Shown one piece after another: positions 46,261 through 54,353 of a DNA stretch of 64,000 nucleotides (the first letter of the stretch is position 1; the number at the start of each line of letters is the position of its first letter). Location of the stretch: NCBI RefSeq assembly GCF_017876775.1, contig NZ_JAGIOP010000001.1, positions 806,001 to 870,000 of the forward strand, written 5' to 3'. Position numbers and translations under genes: made by a program. Source of the DNA: Mycolicibacterium lutetiense (lineage in GTDB: Bacteria > Actinomycetota > Actinomycetes > Mycobacteriales > Mycobacteriaceae). A model generated the notes under the pieces. That model was not told the origin of the DNA and did not search any database. It saw only the letters and a program-made list of their open reading frames with translations.

Positions 46261-46806
46261 TTAGTTGTGCAGGACAACGGGCATCGGTCGGGGCGTCACG
46301 TCATCATCAGCGAGGTAGTCACGTGACAGTCGAATTACCTCGATGCTGGACCAGGCGGCGGCCAGTTGGGAGACCCAGCCGGCGACGGCGATCGTCTCGC
46401 CGGTCAACGGGTCGTCGGCCACGCCGCGGGGAGGCGCGGGAAGGTTCGCCCAATCCAACGGTGCGGGCAGGCGCGGCCACGTGATCGGGGCACGCGGCTT
46501 GCCGGCCTTGGTGAGCGACTCTTTGTGCCGCGCTTCCAGTTTGTCGATGACGGATATGACCGCCTCGCGGGTTGCGTTGGCGTCCAACGTGCCCGCACTT
46601 TCAGGCGTGAGGTGGGTCAGTTCATCGGGTAGACGTTCGTCGAACGGCAGCAGATACCGCTGCTGGTAGAGCGCTGGGGCCACGGTGTCGACCCAGGCCC
46701 CGCACAACCGGCTCATAGGCCAACTCGGGTCGATCACGACGTGCCAGATCGCGAGGCGATCTCCCTGCTTGTTTATCAGTGCTACGACATCGGCGTCGGT
46801 CGTCAC
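46261..46806 (-). CDS. Hypothetical protein downstream of exonuclease-BRCT gene
   Basis: The 181-residue soluble protein has no recognised domain. Visible segments are DADVVALINKQGDRLAIWHV, PALYQQRYLLPFDERLPDEL, a Pro-rich middle (WPRLPAPLDWANLPAPPRG) and AVAGWVSQLAAAWSSIEVIR. GTG at 46806 was chosen for its GAGGGG; a TTG at 46896 would overlap the upstream gene. It lies 64 bases after the exonuclease-BRCT gene and may belong to the same transcript as hsdM-hsdS. Confidence 0.65.
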   Translation of the reverse strand: MTTDADVVALINKQGDRLAIWHVVIDPSWPMSRLCGAWVDTVAPALYQQRYLLPFDERLPDELTHLTPESAGTLDANATREAVISVIDKLEARHKESLTKAGKPRAPITWPRLPAPLDWANLPAPPRGVADDPLTGETIAVAGWVSQLAAAWSSIEVIRLSRDYLADDDVTPRPMPVVLHN

Positions 46807-46870
46807 GGAACCCCTCACGGTGTTGGTTGTCGAGCGGACTCGTGGAGTCGGCACTGGTATCGCACGGTCT

Positions 46871-48094
46871 TCATTGCGCAGCTTGGTATTTCGCAAACAG
46901 CTGCTCGAACGCTTCCTCGCCCACTACCGGAATCCCGTACTGGCGTGCCTTGGCGGCCTTGCCGCTCTGCGAATCGGGATCGGCGGCCACGAGTAACCGG
47001 GTGGCCTTGGTGACCCCTCCCGATGACAGTCCCGCCCCGGCGATGGTTGAAACCCATTCATCGCGACTGCGATTCATGTCGCCGGTGAATACAACCCGGT
47101 CGCCGGGGTGTAGGGCAAAGCTGGTGCTGGCCTCCTGATGGGAGGAAGCCTCGGTGGACGCCCATGCGAGTGCCTCGTCCACATAGGGTGCGCCGAATCC
47201 GAGGGCGAGAGCGACGGCATCAAGCTCGCCACGCTCGAAATCGGTGACGACACCGTCGGCGAGTGCCTCGACGGCAACGGCACGCAAGTAGTCCTGGTGC
47301 AACCGGGCCACCGTCCCGCGAGAAAGGCCAGCTGCCTCGGCAGTTTCCAGCAGTTGCCTGCCCTCGGTGCGGGAGATCGAACGATCCAGCAGCGCGTTGT
47401 CGAGCATGACCAGGTAGCTCGCCTCGTCCTCGGGCGAGGCCGGAATCCACGCTGCACGAAGGACGGACCGCAGCCACGCATGCGGGTCCGCGGTTGACCG
47501 CCCGCGATGGACCGCTACCGCGTGCGCGGCGCGGCCGAACGAGGCCGGCCAGGTGTACGAGGAGCAGTGGGCAAGATCGGCTTGCCACTCTGGGTGAATG
47601 CCGCAGCTGCCGATCAAGCGGGACAACAGTTCGGCGGTGGCGTGCGCGTCGCCGAGCGCCGAATGGGCGTTGGTGAGCGGGATGTCCAACGCGTCGCAAC
47701 AGTGGGAGAGCTTGACTGCGCCGATCATTCGGCGGGCCCACTTCATCGAGCACAGTGCGGTAGGGCGGCTCGGGAGCTCATAGCGCGCCAACTGCAGTTC
47801 GCGGTGCAGGAAGCGCATATCGAAGGATGCGTTGTGGGCGACAAGCACACGGCCGCCCAGCATTTCGAGAAGGTAGTCGCTGACGTCGCCGAAGTCGGGG
47901 GCGTCCATGACATCCCCGGCCGGGATGCCGTGGATGTGGGTGGCCCCGATGTCGCGATGCGGGTTGAGCAGGGTCGTCCATTCGTGCTCGATGCGTCCCT
48001 GGTCGTCGGTCAACACGACGCCGACCTCGACTACGCGGTCCGTGCGCTCCGGAACCAAACCCGTTGTCTCAAAATCGATCACGGCGAACGACAT
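46871..48094 (-). CDS. DEDDh exonuclease with TerB-like and BRCT domains
   Basis: The 407-residue protein has an N-terminal exonuclease (SFAVIDFETTGLVPERTDRV; VLVAHNASFDMRFLHREL; NAHSALGDAHATAELL). A middle helical region (about 240-320, VEALADGVVTDFERGELDAV) recalls TerB, and a C-terminal BRCT domain follows (PGDRVVFTGDMNRSRDEWVS to YGIPVVGEEAFEQL). Similar exonuclease-BRCT proteins act in DNA repair. Its ATG overlaps the hsdS stop by one base, so it is translated with the restriction-modification genes. It may process ends made by the restriction complex or protect the host. Confidence 0.86.
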   Translation of the reverse strand: MSFAVIDFETTGLVPERTDRVVEVGVVLTDDQGRIEHEWTTLLNPHRDIGATHIHGIPAGDVMDAPDFGDVSDYLLEMLGGRVLVAHNASFDMRFLHRELQLARYELPSRPTALCSMKWARRMIGAVKLSHCCDALDIPLTNAHSALGDAHATAELLSRLIGSCGIHPEWQADLAHCSSYTWPASFGRAAHAVAVHRGRSTADPHAWLRSVLRAAWIPASPEDEASYLVMLDNALLDRSISRTEGRQLLETAEAAGLSRGTVARLHQDYLRAVAVEALADGVVTDFERGELDAVALALGFGAPYVDEALAWASTEASSHQEASTSFALHPGDRVVFTGDMNRSRDEWVSTIAGAGLSSGGVTKATRLLVAADPDSQSGKAAKARQYGIPVVGEEAFEQLFAKYQAAQ

Positions 48095-49212
48095 CAGAGT
48101 TCCCCTCGGAATGCGCGAGATTGGAGGGAAGCGAAGAGTTCGTCTAGGTCCCTTGTATTCCGTTTGCCCAACCTGTGAAGTTGCTGAACACACTTGCGAC
48201 GCTCGATGTACTGACATTGTAGATCCATTGGCGGAAGCGGGATCCTGAAACCAGTAACGTCCTTCTGGTTGATGCTCGACTGGTTCACGGCGTCCTTCGC
48301 AGCTGCCTGAATCTGGTTCTTTAGAAATGGGGTTCCGAACGCGGCGATGATGTACTCGGACTGCGCGCGGCGGTTATCGAGACGAAGTCGCATCATGTTG
48401 GACTCGAATATCGCCGCTTCGGGGAGGCCGCTAACCATCGTCGTCTTGCCGAGATGGGTGCGGGCGTTGACGCGATTGATCACGATGTCCCCCTCCAGCA
48501 ACGCGTACAGTTCCACCTCTGCGTCAGACACGCGGACGCGCTTCAGGCGTGCAGGATCGATAGGCAACCCGTCCTGATAACTGTCGATTCGCGCAATGTG
48601 TGTGCCAGCACCGTAGTCTTTGGCGGGCTTATAAAGCCCATTCTGTGGGCCTTCCGAGATGATGTCCCGAAACGCCACGACCGGCCATCTGAGCCGAGGT
48701 TCGGAGAACTCTCCGAATAACTCGTGGAAGATCGACCGATCTAGGAGGTTGAGAAGCGTGATCGTTTGCAGCCGTCGGGTGCGTACAGAGTCTGTGTGGT
48801 CGAGGATCGCGGCGATGCGGAGCTGCTCGCCAAGGGGCGGAAGCCAAATGCGATGCGATTTGATATCCGAGGGCTTGATGAATGGTTGGCCGGTTCCCGA
48901 ACGATGCCAACGTGATTCGTCATTGAGCTGGTACCACAAGAATTTTGGGTCGACTTTGTCGAGAGCGGGGGCAATTACTTGAGTGTTGGCGAGTGAAGTC
49001 CACCTACCTTCAGCAAGGAAACACTTCCCACACCGTGCTCCAATTGATGATAGAACGACTGCGGTTTTGTCGTATTCAACGACTGAAACGTACCCGTTGA
49101 GACCACCAGCTCCGAATGCCGGAACTCCCTTGTCCACGAAGTCTTTGCCGCTGAGGCCGAGTTTTCCTCCTGCTCGGATATCCGCGACCGTCTGCAGCAT
49201 GACGTGACTCAC
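48094..49212 (-). CDS. hsdS: Type I restriction-modification specificity subunit HsdS
   Basis: The 372-residue protein has two target-recognition domains, each followed by a helical spacer: SHRIWLPPLGEQLRIAAILD after the first and GFRIPLPPMDLQCQYIERRK after the second. It sets the DNA sequence recognised by HsdM and HsdR. GTG at 49212 overlaps the hsdM stop (GTGA). The first domain is shorter than usual, so the start may lie slightly off; ATG at 49200 is possible. Confidence 0.92.
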   Translation of the reverse strand: MSHVMLQTVADIRAGGKLGLSGKDFVDKGVPAFGAGGLNGYVSVVEYDKTAVVLSSIGARCGKCFLAEGRWTSLANTQVIAPALDKVDPKFLWYQLNDESRWHRSGTGQPFIKPSDIKSHRIWLPPLGEQLRIAAILDHTDSVRTRRLQTITLLNLLDRSIFHELFGEFSEPRLRWPVVAFRDIISEGPQNGLYKPAKDYGAGTHIARIDSYQDGLPIDPARLKRVRVSDAEVELYALLEGDIVINRVNARTHLGKTTMVSGLPEAAIFESNMMRLRLDNRRAQSEYIIAAFGTPFLKNQIQAAAKDAVNQSSINQKDVTGFRIPLPPMDLQCQYIERRKCVQQLHRLGKRNTRDLDELFASLQSRAFRGEL

Positions 49213-50666
49213 GACAGCATCGCCTTCAACTCGGCGAGCCCGGCGGCAATCTCGCTCTCCAGCTTCTCGATCTCGGCGATGATCTCCAGCGGTGGCCGGT
49301 GTTCGACCTCGTCGTGGACGATCTCCTTGTACCGGTTCAGCGACAGGTCGTAACCCTGTGCGACGATGTCATCCTTGGGTACGCAGAACGATTGCTCGGT
49401 GCGAGCACGATCCAACTCCGACGATGACCGTAATGCCCACCGCGACAATGCATCCGGCAGATCGTTCGCCTCCACGGGATTCCGCTTGTCATCCAACGAG
49501 AAGCCGTCAGCCCCAACGTCGTAGAACCACACGTTCTCGGTGCCACCGGAGTTGGTCTTGGTGAACAGCAGGATCGCCGTCGACACCCCGGCATACGGTC
49601 GGAACACGCCCGAAGGCAGCTTCACGACGCCGTCGAGCTTCTGATCCTCAACAAGGACTCGTCGCAACTCTTTGTGCGCCTTGGAGGATCCGAAGAGAAC
49701 CCCGTCAGGCACGATCACAGCTGCCCGCCCACCAGGCTTCAAAAGCTTCAAAAACAGTGCCACAAAGAGAAGTTCGGTCTTCTTGGTCTTGACCACCCGC
49801 TGCAGATCTTTGGACGTCGCTTCGTAGTCCAGTGACCCGGCGAACGGGGGATTGGCGAGGATCAGGGTGTACTTCTCGGCGTCCTCCGACGCACCTTCCG
49901 ACAGCGAATCCCGGTAGCGGATGTCGGGGGATTCGATGCCGTGCATGAGCATGTTCATCGAACCGATGCGCAACATGGTGGAGTCGAAGTCGTATCCGTG
50001 GAACATGCTGGAGTGGAAGTGCTTCCGCTGCGCTGCATCGGTCAGCACTGATGAATGTTGTTCGCGCACATACTCCGACGCCGCGACCAGGAAGCCTGCG
50101 GTTCCGCTCGCCGGATCGCAGATCTCATCGCTGGGCTGCGGCGCGGTCATCTTCACCATCAGCTCGATGATGTGGCGGGGCGTGCGGAACTGCCCGTTGA
50201 CCCCGGCGCTGGCGAGCTTGGACAGCAGGTACTCGTACAGGTCGCCGTTGGTGTCACGGTCGGCCATCGGGATGTCGTCGAGCATGTCGACGACCTTGGA
50301 CAGCAGCGCCGCCGTCGGGATCGTGAATCGGGCGTCACGCATGTGCTCGGAGTACGTCGACCCGTCGCCGCCCAGCTCACGCAGGAACGGGAACACCTTG
50401 TCGGCGACCGTCGTGAACATCACCGCCGGCTCGGCGTTCTTGAACTGCGACCACCGCAGCCCCTGCTGATCCGGTCCGAACCGCAGCCCTTCGGACTTGC
50501 CGGTCACCCGGGCCTTCTTCTCGGCGAGGATTTCCAGGTCATCAAGTCGCCGGATGAACAGCAGGTAGGTGATCTGCTCGATCACCTCCAGGGGATTGGA
50601 TATACCGCCGGACCAGAACGCGTCCCAAACCCGGTCGACCTTGCTCTTCAACTCACCCGTGATCAC
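49209..50666 (-). CDS. hsdM: Type I restriction-modification methyltransferase HsdM
   Basis: The 485-residue N6-adenine methyltransferase has an N-terminal HsdM_N domain (ITGELKSKVDRVWDAFW to YLLFIRRLDDLE). The SAM-binding motif CDPASGTAGFLVAA and catalytic NPPF (TLILANPPFAGS) follow. GTG at 50666 is supported by AAGGGG and the conserved N-terminus; an upstream open stretch is rich in Arg and not family-like. It starts the operon hsdM-hsdS-exonuclease and is divergent from the OGG-fold-like gene. Confidence 0.94.
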   Translation of the reverse strand: MITGELKSKVDRVWDAFWSGGISNPLEVIEQITYLLFIRRLDDLEILAEKKARVTGKSEGLRFGPDQQGLRWSQFKNAEPAVMFTTVADKVFPFLRELGGDGSTYSEHMRDARFTIPTAALLSKVVDMLDDIPMADRDTNGDLYEYLLSKLASAGVNGQFRTPRHIIELMVKMTAPQPSDEICDPASGTAGFLVAASEYVREQHSSVLTDAAQRKHFHSSMFHGYDFDSTMLRIGSMNMLMHGIESPDIRYRDSLSEGASEDAEKYTLILANPPFAGSLDYEATSKDLQRVVKTKKTELLFVALFLKLLKPGGRAAVIVPDGVLFGSSKAHKELRRVLVEDQKLDGVVKLPSGVFRPYAGVSTAILLFTKTNSGGTENVWFYDVGADGFSLDDKRNPVEANDLPDALSRWALRSSSELDRARTEQSFCVPKDDIVAQGYDLSLNRYKEIVHDEVEHRPPLEIIAEIEKLESEIAAGLAELKAMLS

Positions 50667-50791
50667 TGCACTGCCCCTTGCTGCCGAAAAGAACCGAACC
50701 GAACTGTATATAGGACCCCGCCGACAAGTGGGGCGATATTGCGACGGGGTGTCGCCACGGAGGTGTCGGGGGTGTGTGAGAACGTGCGCGC

Positions 50792-51538
50792 ATGAGCGTC
50801 GAGGATCGTTTCGCCCTGCCCGCGACCCTGCCCGCCCTGGTCGAGCGCTACGAGGGCAAGAATCCGTCGGCGGTGCGGTTCCGGCTGCCCTCCTGGGAGG
50901 CGGCGCTAGCCGGGACCTCCGGGCGCCCGACACGGCTGCTGTCCGACCCGGCCGTCACTACCGAACCCTCAAGCGCGCACTACTGCGACCTCGGGGACCG
51001 GATGGTCACCCGCGACGCGGTGACCGCCGTCTGCTCGTCAGTGGACCTCGCCGATGACGACGCGGTGTTGGCTGCCTTCGTCCTGGTCATGGCGTGGGGA
51101 TCGGGGACCAGCAACAGTCGCTCGCTGCGCAACACCGGCAAGGCGCTGCAGAACCGCGCGGCTGCGGCGGCGACGCTGCGCGAGTCCGCGGTCATGCTCC
51201 GCAAGGCCGCGGACATCACCGACCTGATGGTCGCCGACGCCTATCAGGGGTTCGAGCTGGCCGGCGTTGGGGAGGCCTTCTTCACCAAATGGTTCGCCTT
51301 CGCCGGTGTCACCGTCGGCCGCAGCTGGCAGCCACTGATCCTGGACAGCCGGGTGCGGTCCACCCTGAACACCACGCTCGATGTGTGGCTGAATCAGTTG
51401 GCCGGGGTGCGCCACGATCCGAGCCGCTACATCGCCTACCTGACCGCGCTGCATTGGTGGGCCGAGCAGCTACCGCAGCCGATGACTGCCGACCGGCTGG
51501 AATGGATCATGTTCGACCACAACGGGAAACGGGTGTAG
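50792..51538 (+). CDS. OGG-fold-like protein divergent from hsdM
   Basis: The 248-residue soluble protein resembles a family annotated as 8-oxoguanine DNA glycosylase OGG-fold proteins, with VMAWGSGTSNSRSLRNTGKA, GVGEAFFTKWFAFAGV and a C-terminal YLTALHWWAEQL. The catalytic Lys/Asp pair of true OGG is not obvious to me, so glycosylase activity is unproven. It is divergent from hsdM over 125 bases that hold a TATATA-like box. Association with restriction or defence loci is plausible. Confidence 0.6.
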   Translation: MSVEDRFALPATLPALVERYEGKNPSAVRFRLPSWEAALAGTSGRPTRLLSDPAVTTEPSSAHYCDLGDRMVTRDAVTAVCSSVDLADDDAVLAAFVLVMAWGSGTSNSRSLRNTGKALQNRAAAAATLRESAVMLRKAADITDLMVADAYQGFELAGVGEAFFTKWFAFAGVTVGRSWQPLILDSRVRSTLNTTLDVWLNQLAGVRHDPSRYIAYLTALHWWAEQLPQPMTADRLEWIMFDHNGKRV

Positions 51539-51878
51539 CCCAGGTTCGGTGATCACACATGGGGACCTCACGAGCGGCTCGTTGCTGTCCGCGATAACCG
51601 TGGCGATCGTGAGGTGGTCCGGCTCGCCAGCACACTAGCCGGACGCCCGCGGTTGCGGCAATCGACGCGATTACGCAGATACACCAGAGAAGCCTCCCAT
51701 GCGGGTGCACGTCGCGCTCGGCGCGGCCAATCACGCCAACCATGCCGCGGAGTCGCGTCGAGAGGCTTGCCGACGAGCAGGATCGACGCATTTTCTCGCT
51801 AGTGCGGAGCAGGTAGGGTTACGTAATGTTGATTTGTTCACCAATATCCGATGAGTCAATTCACGTCGGAGAATTCAC
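51539..51878. other. 340-base stretch without a recognised gene
   Basis: No convincing coding frame is seen; the short open frames here use atypical codons. A possible -10 (TAGGGT near 51813) and two copies of AATTCACGT just before 51879 suggest promoter sequence for the following small gene. Confidence 0.5.
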
Positions 51879-52094
51879 GTGTGGCTGACAGTTCTCAAGT
51901 CCGCGCTGGTGGCCTTCATTGTCATCGGGATCGCGGTTCTTGCGATCACCTACGTCCGCCGGAGCCCTAAGGTGAAAATTCGTCAAGAACCTGACGGTTC
52001 ATTGCAGACTCGGTGGGTTATTCCGCCCACGCCACTCCCAGAGTGGGCTTACTGGACTGACGACGACGATGAGGGACGGGTGGATTCACGCTAG
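51879..52094 (+). CDS. Small single-pass membrane protein
   Basis: The 71-residue protein has one N-terminal membrane segment (LTVLKSALVAFIVIGIAVLA) and a cytoplasmic or external tail with PPTPLPEWAYWTDDDDEG. GGAGA precedes the GTG. Its stop TAG shares its bases with the stop of the convergent downstream gene (CTAG). No function is recognised; the length and start make it a likely but unproven gene. Confidence 0.6.
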   Translation: MWLTVLKSALVAFIVIGIAVLAITYVRRSPKVKIRQEPDGSLQTRWVIPPTPLPEWAYWTDDDDEGRVDSR

Positions 52095-52540
52095 CTTGGG
52101 CACGCGCTGTCAAGTGCGATTAGATTGTCGTTGAATTCCTTCGCGATACGTGAATATTCGCGAGCCGATGGTGGGGGCGCCGTGGCCTGCCGAGGCATCG
52201 CAGACAAATCGGCTCGAATCCGCGGCGCTAACTTGGCTGTCTGGTCCGCTAAATCGGCCATCTTGTCGGCATGCTCGACTAGACCCGGGTCATCCTGGAT
52301 CTGATCGGCGAACCCTTGCAGTTGTGTTGCCCATTTGGAGTAATCAGCGTCGGTGATTTCGTCGTCCGCGCCCGTTCGGGAGTTGACGTCCTGGTCAAAC
52401 TGCTTGTTGAAGGCGATCATCGACCGTGCAACGGCACAGTCCGAGACTGGGCGATCGCGCAGTATTAATGCACTCGCAGCAAATAGGACCGTCGCAACAA
52501 TGCCAATTCCGCCGGCGATCCACCACCAACGTCGGGCCAT
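52091..52540 (-). CDS. Small membrane-anchored protein, third gene of an EspC/WXG-like module
   Basis: The 149-residue protein begins MARRWWWIAGGIGIVATVLF, one membrane anchor, followed by an extracytoplasmic helical domain with two cysteines (SDCAVARSM and ALDSACPS at the C-terminus) that could pair. Its ATG overlaps the stop of the WXG-like gene by one base. It may be a partner or immunity-like protein for the upstream product, but this is inferred from position only. Confidence 0.75.
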   Translation of the reverse strand: MARRWWWIAGGIGIVATVLFAASALILRDRPVSDCAVARSMIAFNKQFDQDVNSRTGADDEITDADYSKWATQLQGFADQIQDDPGLVEHADKMADLADQTAKLAPRIRADLSAMPRQATAPPPSAREYSRIAKEFNDNLIALDSACPS

Positions 52541-53874
52541 CAACGGGGCCGCTGCATGATCGGTGGGACTTCCCCTGATCCGGGCGTTGGTGTCAGAGAT
52601 ACTGGTGGCATTCCGCTGTAGCCTCCCACCGGAACGCCCTTCTCGATAGTGAACTGCCCTCCGCACCCATCGGGCAGATAGTACTTGACGGCAGAATTGT
52701 TAGCGGAAAGGGATACGATTTCTTGCGGTGCAATCCGCTTCCAATCATTGTCATATAGTGTGACAGGTGGAAGACCGCCTAAGCTGCCGTCTTTGCCTTT
52801 GACTCTTACATCCCCACCGGCTACAAACTGTTTGTTCTGCTGATATTCATATACATTCTGAACCCAGCGTTCCTGCCTCCAGGTTCCGTTGTCATTGACC
52901 ATCCGTGTGTGGGTTGTAGCTTCTTGGCCAGCGATGCGAAAGCGGTATTCCTCTTTGTACTGGGCATACGGCGCAGAGGAATCCTGGATCCAGTTCTTTC
53001 CCGGTGTATACATACCGGTTGTGCCGGCTAGCTTTGTCGGATCATCAGAAACGTCCAGGGGTCGATACTCCGATTTCAGCGGTGGCGAACTCCCGTCATG
53101 AGTCAGGGGGACGGGCGACCAATGCCCAAAACGTGAATCGCCAACGAACCGGTTCGGCGGTGCACCCTGCTGCACTGGGTGTGGGGGCTCAGTTTGTGGA
53201 TCACCAACCTCGTGATCGACTGGGTTGAATCCCGGCGTGGATCCATCGGTGGGTATTCCTCCGGCGCCCCAACTCGCCGGCGCTACAGCGTCGAGCGCCG
53301 CAGCTTCCACGCTGAGTTTCTGTCCGGCGTGAGCGTCCTCGTCGACGAGTCCAGAAGCCTGTCTGGCGATATCTTGGCTGTGCTCGGCGGCTTTGGTCTG
53401 TCTGGTGGTGTACTCCGCCATCGTTGTGTAGGTGTCAGTGTCGGACACTGAGAGATCGTCGCCGACTGTGAAACCGTCTTGCTCGGCTAGGTCGATTGCC
53501 TCCTGTACGCGGTTCCGGGCGGCGTTGATGTCTTGTGCGCCTTGGTCGGCGACTCTCGCTAGGTTGTTCCGGAGGTGGTCGGTAGCCTGCCACACAATTC
53601 CGCGATCTCGGTACGCTGCTTCTCGTGCTGCGTCCCCGCCGTCGCCGGTCCAGTCGGTGCCACCCGGCGAGGAGAGCATCTGGCAATGTGCATCGGCGAT
53701 GGTTTCGAGGCTGCTCGCGCATCGTCGGTAGTCTGCGCTGGCCGTGGTCAGGTCGCTGATCGCCTCGGTCCACTGGTCGATATCTGTCCTGGTGGGCAAT
53801 CGGGTTGGCGCTGCCACCCTCGGTGGGGACCCAGGTGGTCTGCGAAGGTCGGCGTGCGTGAATCTGGCGCTCAT
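52540..53874 (-). CDS. Large WXG/ESX-associated-like protein
   Basis: The 444-residue protein has an N-terminal helical region (residues 30-200) with a WTGDGGDAAREAAYRDR turn resembling WXG100-type or EspA-like secreted proteins. A Pro-rich linker follows. The C-terminal 150 residues (KNWIQDSSAPYAQYKEEYRF, RQERWVQNVYEYQQNKQF) have no recognised toxin fold. There is no classical signal peptide. It is coupled to an EspC-like gene upstream and a membrane protein downstream. Type VII export is plausible; there is no ESX core locus in the window. Confidence 0.75.
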   Translation of the reverse strand: MSARFTHADLRRPPGSPPRVAAPTRLPTRTDIDQWTEAISDLTTASADYRRCASSLETIADAHCQMLSSPGGTDWTGDGGDAAREAAYRDRGIVWQATDHLRNNLARVADQGAQDINAARNRVQEAIDLAEQDGFTVGDDLSVSDTDTYTTMAEYTTRQTKAAEHSQDIARQASGLVDEDAHAGQKLSVEAAALDAVAPASWGAGGIPTDGSTPGFNPVDHEVGDPQTEPPHPVQQGAPPNRFVGDSRFGHWSPVPLTHDGSSPPLKSEYRPLDVSDDPTKLAGTTGMYTPGKNWIQDSSAPYAQYKEEYRFRIAGQEATTHTRMVNDNGTWRQERWVQNVYEYQQNKQFVAGGDVRVKGKDGSLGGLPPVTLYDNDWKRIAPQEIVSLSANNSAVKYYLPDGCGGQFTIEKGVPVGGYSGMPPVSLTPTPGSGEVPPIMQRPR

Positions 53875-54149
53875 ACTGTCCTTGTGATGGCGTCGGACGC
53901 ACTGTCGTCCGTATGGGAGTAGCTGCCTGCCGCTGCTTGCGCCGACTGGGCATGACTCTGGATGCGGCTCTGGAACGCTCGGCCGAACGCAGCGACTGCC
54001 GTCGCAGCGTCGGTGATGCCTTCGCTCGATGGTTTGCCAGTCTTTGAGCCCGTCGTACGGGTGGCGCTAATTGCCTGGTCTGCGTTTTCGCTGAGCCCGG
54101 CCGACGCCGAACCGAGTCCCTCGATGCTGAACTGTAGTGGATCTGACAC
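53871..54149 (-). CDS. EspC/WXG100-like small helical protein
   Basis: The 92-residue Ala/Ser-rich helical protein (PLQFSIEGLGSASAGLSENA, AVAAFGRAFQSRIQSHAQSA) resembles the EspC-type ESX-associated family (DUF2580). Its stop overlaps the start of the large WXG-like gene (ATGA). A G-rich sequence precedes the GTG. It probably pairs with the product of the next gene for secretion. Bases 54150-54353 upstream hold no gene. Confidence 0.72.
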   Translation of the reverse strand: MSDPLQFSIEGLGSASAGLSENADQAISATRTTGSKTGKPSSEGITDAATAVAAFGRAFQSRIQSHAQSAQAAAGSYSHTDDSASDAITRTV

Positions 54150-54353
54150 CGGCCCCCCCTAGCACGCTGTTTCGACGATTTTAGCGGTTGCAGCGCAGGT
54201 CATACGGCGATGTGCAGTACAGAATCTGGTTCGGTATCGCAGTTGGCAGGGTTGCGCCAACCATGGCTGATCGCAACACGGTCGCCAAAGGTAATGATGG
54301 ACCGTTGTGTCCGGCTGAGCTTGACGCACGTAGGAGTGCAGGCGCTCTAAGTA

